DNA of 64,000 nt, taken from assembly GCF_000764305.2 (NCBI RefSeq), contig NW_025931666.1, positions 62,001-126,000 on the forward strand, in the 5' to 3' direction. Source of the stretch: Hyalella azteca (lineage: Eukaryota; Arthropoda; Malacostraca; Amphipoda; Hyalellidae). How positions within the stretch are numbered: the first letter of the stretch is position 1; each line of letters opens with the position of its first letter. The translations under genes were made by a program, and so were the position numbers. Of this stretch, positions 59,476 through 64,000 are shown piece after piece. The notes below the pieces were generated by a model that did no database searches, was not told the DNA's origin, and saw only the letters and a list, made by a program, of their open reading frames with translations.

Positions 59476-60540
59476 AATTAATTCAGTTATTGTTATGATA
59501 ATTATGAATATTTATTTGATGTGTGTATTTCACATTTATTCTCTACGCTTTGTGTTTGCCGAGTTGGTGTACGGTCAACATTCGGTGTATGTAGATAACG
59601 TTGATGATTCAGTAGCAACACGTTGATTATTCTAGGACAAAAATAGTTGAGCAGGTTGATACTTTATTCATTGTTGAAATTTACCAATTATGCAGTAAAC
59701 AAATAGTTGTGATCGTAGATCATTCAAATGATAGGTAATAGCAGCATTTGATACCTGAATTGCAAGTTAAAAACTTGGATCTTGTCCTTACAGGTTGGTT
59801 AGAAGTTTTGCTGGTGAACACATGCAGACGCTTTGTTTTTTATGAACGTTTCTAATAGATGACGTATGCCGGTTTTCGTACTTTAAGTTGTCGTCATCGT
59901 CGGTATTTGTCAAAACGTTTGTCTCTGTACGAACATTATTAGTCGCTCGAAATTTTCTTCGACATGAATTCATATCATTGAAATATTTTACACACGAATT
60001 AATATATGCGTGACACTCGCTAGCTTTTTTCTTTTACTCTACATCTTGATCTTACATGTCGTCATTGCAGATAAAGCTGTAGGAAAAACCAACTCAGTTC
60101 CCAGCTCGGTTATATTATTCGTCTCTGTGGACTGACTGGCAAGAAGTAAGAGAGTGTACGAACCAATCACTGTCGCCCTTACAGCCCAATATGGTTTATG
60201 AGCTTCACAAATCTCATAAGGAGTGTATCCATACAATGTAACATAATATATAAACACTATATAGTAAAATCCAGATTTTCATCCATGTATTTAGAAGTTA
60301 CTTTGAAATCTAGTTAAAATGGCTTTATGATATACACCTATACCAAATAGTGAATTTTCCCTTCAAATAATTCAACCCAGACCTGATATCCTTTTCGAAT
60401 TTTAATTCTTCTGCAGCGAATTACTTTCTCACTTCCATTTCACTACTTAACAATTGGTAGCAAAGTCCCATGCGGCCCAATTCAATGCGATGGAATTAAT
60501 TACAGAGGCGCTGGGAAGCTCTTTAGGTTCGCCGCAATCA
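59476..60540. other. AT-rich stretch, no gene recognised
   Basis: Only short frames. Nothing recognised. Confidence 0.4.
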
Positions 60541-60830
60541 GCGTAAAAGTCAGTCGTGACTGAGTAAAGCGAGTCACGGGTGATTGGTGACTGAGTAAAG
60601 CGAGTCACGGGCGATTTGTGACTGAGTAAAGCGAGTCACGGGCGATTTGTGAGTGAGTAAAGCGAGTCACGGGCGTATGGTGAAGTAAAGCGAGTCACGG
60701 GCGATTTGTGAGTGAGTAAAGCGAGTCACGGGCGTATGGTGAAGTAAAGCGAGTCACGGGTGATTGGTGACAGTAAAGCGAGTCAAGAATGACTGAGGTC
60801 GCGAATCGTGCCAGAGTAAACTGAGTCAAT
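60541..60830. repeat. 31-bp minisatellite, about nine copies, each with a hairpin
   Basis: The unit is GTGACTGAGTAAAGCGAGTC followed by ACGGGCGATTT. Within each unit GTGACT and AGTCAC are complementary around GAGTAAAGCG. Some units lack five to seven bases (GGTGAAGTAAAGCG). Confidence 0.92.
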
Positions 60831-62364
60831 AGAAATTTGGATCCTTAACTTCAGGTGAGTAGTTTCCGATTCAGCTGAAGATTAAATGCGTGACCGGTCG
60901 TAGGCTGGAATAATTTATGGTCTAAAAATCCTGTCTCGGTTTGTCAGGAAAAAATCCGGAGTCGTTTTAATGATTTTTTAAATTGGCATTTCGAAATTTA
61001 AACTTTTTACCCATTTAAAAAATTTGGCGAACATTTTTCATCGAACAACCTTGCTTAAATGAGTTTTGATTCAAGGAACGACAAATATTAGTTGATTCAG
61101 AAATTGGTTCTAATTCTGAAGACGCACGCAAAATAAAACTATCATTTTTTTATCTGCCGGAGATCTCTTTAAATCCTCTGGATGAGTTTCAGGCATTTTT
61201 TGTATACCTGCAATTAACGCAATATGACGGTACAAGAATAGATCTTCAATTATTTAATTCATTTATTATTTAGAAGGCTCGCTGAGAACTGTGCTCTTGA
61301 TCTAATCAAACGTTTTTGCGATATGAAAAATTGTTCATATCAGCAATTGCTCGCAATAGGGTTTAAATGTTTAAGACTGGAATCTATAATTTTTTTAAGA
61401 CTGCATATAGTGCAATGTTAATATAAGACGATCAGCGCGCTAGGATTCAAAGGAACGGGTCCGGTCTAGGAAGTTGGATGAAATTGTTGTTTACTGGAAT
61501 GAATGCGATTAATCTTTTGAAGTTCATTCTAAATTAGGATCATAGTGCTACATGAATTGTCTCGTATAAATGTATGTTCTCTATCTCACTCTGATTGTTA
61601 TCCGTAATTATTACGAATCAATGTTGCATATTTGGCTAGATAAATTCAGTATAGTGGATTACTGGCACTACGACTAACGTCATCCTGATCCTGGAATTTG
61701 TTAAGTGGCTTGTAGTAGCTCTTACGAAGAGCTTGAACAGAGATTAAATTGTTAGCTAGTCCAGTATGTTCGAGTAACTCACTAACAAGGGAATACTATA
61801 CCATATATATGCGGAAGTAAGTGCAACCAGAGCGACGAGCAGATACCAAAAATTACTTTTAGGATAAACGTAAAATATTTGTAAAACATAAGAAATTAGA
61901 GGGCCGGACCAGCGTTGCTTTGAATTCAATGCAATTCTATGAAAATTTAACTTTGCATGTAATCTAAAATTGGGAGCTAAATGCGAGATCCGTGCTAAAT
62001 GTGGGTGACCGCGTTCATTCTTTACATGACATTCGTTTTTTACGATATTATTAGCGTTATTTATGAAATTAGATGTTCAGATTGTAAAAATTAATCCATC
62101 CCGGTCATCGTCAGATAATCTGTTAACACTTTGTAAGAAGAGAAAGATTTTAGAGGGATGCGAATATTTCTGGGATCGATGTTAGTAATTTTGCATTATA
62201 TATTTACCGTGGTCATGAAAGTCTGGGCGATTTATTAATAATCTTCAGTTCCGGGATTGATTTCACATTGTTTTGGAACAATTATCGAGGAATAATTATT
62301 AAATGATCGACGAATTATTGACCGAAATAATCAACTCTTTCAGTGACAAATTTTAATTTCTTAA
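60831..62364. other. AT-rich stretch, no gene recognised
   Basis: Nothing recognised. Confidence 0.45.
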
Positions 62365-63315
62365 ATAGTGAACAGGGTTGGCCGGAAGCTGATGCTGGCG
62401 CCGAGCAGTTGCAAAGGAAATAAAGTCGATTTTTTATGCATTGAGCTGGAGCCGCTTTGCGGGCATCCAGTCTGAGACGGCGTTCATGCAGGCAGACATT
62501 CGATCCTTCAACGCTGCGGCGTCAGCCGGTGCACCGTAGCTATAAATTTGGGTGTCGTCGGTGAACATATGTGGATTCAAACTATGTGAATCGATTACAT
62601 GCATGCAATACGCCGACAGTATATAACAGGAAGAGGATCGGGCCGAGAACGGACCCCTGTGGTACACCGCAAGTGACCAACGATGGCGTAGAATAAGAGT
62701 TCCCGCGCCCAACGCATTGGAATCTATTGCTGTGATAGAACTCGAACTATAGCAGCACTGTGCCGCGCAGGCCGAATGATACGTCAAGTCGACGCAATAA
62801 ACCGTGTCAATCGCGGCCCACAGGTCAAGTACAGCTAGTGCCGCAATGTCGTCATGGTCTACTGCGCTCGGAATGTATGAAAGCACCTACAGCGGTTTCC
62901 GTCGAGTGGAGATGACGGTATGAAAACTGGAGGCGAGACACGAGACTGGACTGCTGAAGATGGTGATTTAGCTGTCGCGCCACAACGCGTTCCAGGAGTT
63001 TTGACAAAATCGACAGGTTGGAGAGGGGGGTCCATATGATTTCGGATCGGAAGCGTCATGGTCAGATTTTTTAATAGAGGCGTAATGTAAACTGATTTGA
63101 AGTTCATCGGAACACCGTCAGTGAGGCAGCGGTTGAAAAGTTAGACCAGAAAAGGTTCTAGGGTTACAACATTCCTCTTGAGTAACGACGTCGGCAGCGG
63201 ATCGCTGGCACACTGCTTGTTGGGCAGCGCGCGCACTGCATCGATGACGTCAGCTGTGGCGGGAGTGAATTCTTGGAGATGCATGCCAGAGGCCAGCATT
63301 GCCCAAGACCAGCAT
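62365..63315 (-). mobile_element. CR1/L2-like LINE relic (RT domain)
   Basis: Minus-strand fragments of a non-LTR reverse transcriptase, in order: FTPATADVIDAVRALPNKQ, LFNRCLTDGVPMNFKSVYIT with PLLK, GVPQGSVLGPILFLLYT (62650-62700, in a shifted frame), FTDDTQIYSYGAPADAAAL and MSACMNAVSDWMPAKRLQLN, then ARRQHQLP past the stop. FTDD corresponds to the F/YADD catalytic box with both Asp retained. Frameshifts lie between nearly every block, one in-frame stop is upstream and part of the region before GVPQGS is missing. An old, inactive copy in the same orientation as the DIP gene. Confidence 0.9.
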
Positions 63316-64000
63316 TTCTTTCGTAAACCTTTCCGTGCGTAAGCCTGCTAAAGGGCAGAGTAGACTAAGGGATTATATGTTAAAAGCCAAAGGTAAAATC
63401 CCCTTCATGGAAATGAACCAGCGAGCTGATAAGTAAGCCACCAATACAATCGCTCTACGCCGTATTTAAAACCGCCCAACAGCTCTATCCCATGCCGTCT
63501 AACCTCCTCACGATTTTCGGTAAGCAAATCCCTACGCCATACCGCTGTTGGTACACAGCCAGCACTCCAGCCCGTTCGTTCGTCGCAGCTGTTTTTCCCC
63601 AGCATAACTCTACCTCCACGCTTACCCCGTCTCCCCGACTTTTTGCACCGACTGCCGGACGGCTTTTCGTAGTTTCTGCTCACTTGACTGCCTTACGTTA
63701 TGAAAAGAGGATCTATACGAGTTGTGACCTAACCAAACCTAACCTAGTTCGGTTAAGCATTAAATGTCTGCGAGGAATGCCTCCAGTTAGCCATGGCGGT
63801 AAGGTGGAGAGTCGGGGGTAAGTGTGGGGGGAAGAAGATGCTGGGGGATAGTAAGGCAGGGAAACAGTGACGCGGGGTTCATGTCTTGCGGAGTAAGTAA
63901 GGTGATGACGCATTACCGTGTGGTCCAGTTCACATTTGCGGCAATGCAGCGTGGTCAGCGGACCCTTAGGATAACAGCATGTGTAAGAAGTGATGGTATG
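63316..64000. other. No gene recognised; possible further LINE tail
   Basis: Short frames on both strands. On the minus strand 63860-63960 reads HCRKCELDHTVMRHHLT, loosely like the Cys/His tail of non-LTR elements, but not enough to call. A short TAACC-like tract lies at 63727-63748. Confidence 0.35.

Noticed and set aside
63405..63913. Minus-strand frames that might continue the LINE at 62365-63315
   Set aside because: Only a CRKCE...H-like stretch is suggestive, and it lies upstream of the RT in the element's orientation, where a C-terminal tail would not be. It could belong to another element.
55711..64000. Search for the missing first half of Ig1 and the signal-peptide exon
   Set aside because: No minus-strand frame with the expected Gly-Arg-Asp...Cys...Tyr-Lys pattern ending at a donor was found. 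Probably outside the window.

Overview
This is eukaryotic DNA with split genes, AT-rich introns and a very high load of minisatellites. I see no prokaryotic gene organisation. The one gene I recognise is an arthropod Dpr-interacting protein (DIP, a three-Ig-domain neuronal cell-surface protein), closest to what I remember of DIP-gamma. Together with crustacean-like LINE and reverse-transcriptase relics, this suggests an arthropod, and as a guess a malacostracan crustacean such as an amphipod.

The DIP gene runs on the minus strand from right to left. Five coding exons have matching splice phases: Ig1 second half (55503-55710), Ig2 first half (51575-51751), Ig2 second half (44606-44734), Ig3 first half (39581-39719) and Ig3 second half (36741-36890, cut by an adapter). 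The first half of Ig1, the signal peptide and the promoter are not visible and probably lie beyond 64000 or in an exon I could not find. An open frame at 35973-36410 is a possible C-terminal stalk exon.

The introns hold three retroelement relics or lie next to them: an RT-family polyprotein without its catalytic core (52011-53800, minus), a LINE 3' half (53930-55140, plus) and a CR1/L2-like LINE relic (62365-63315, minus). A decayed copy of the end of the Ig1 exon lies at 55322-55412. Tandem arrays touch or nearly touch most DIP exons. The most striking is 38605-39580: about 14 head-to-tail 66-bp copies of the last 36 nt of the Ig3 exon plus its splice donor and 30 nt of intron.

From 1 to about 36500 I find no convincing gene. 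The region is AT-rich and carries about a dozen unrelated minisatellites (16-82 bp units, up to 1.25 kb long), four copies of a short fold-back repeat (near 9.6, 12.0, 17.7 and 27.4 kb), and two copies of a roughly 500-bp element with internal repeats (8968-9475 and 18541-19022).

The assembly has artefacts. Two perfect 38-bp Nextera mate-pair junction adapters (36703-36740 and 42758-42795) and one N (42910) show that the arrays at 36.5 kb and 42.8 kb were closed with untrimmed mate-pair reads. Order, copy number and the exon edge there should not be trusted.
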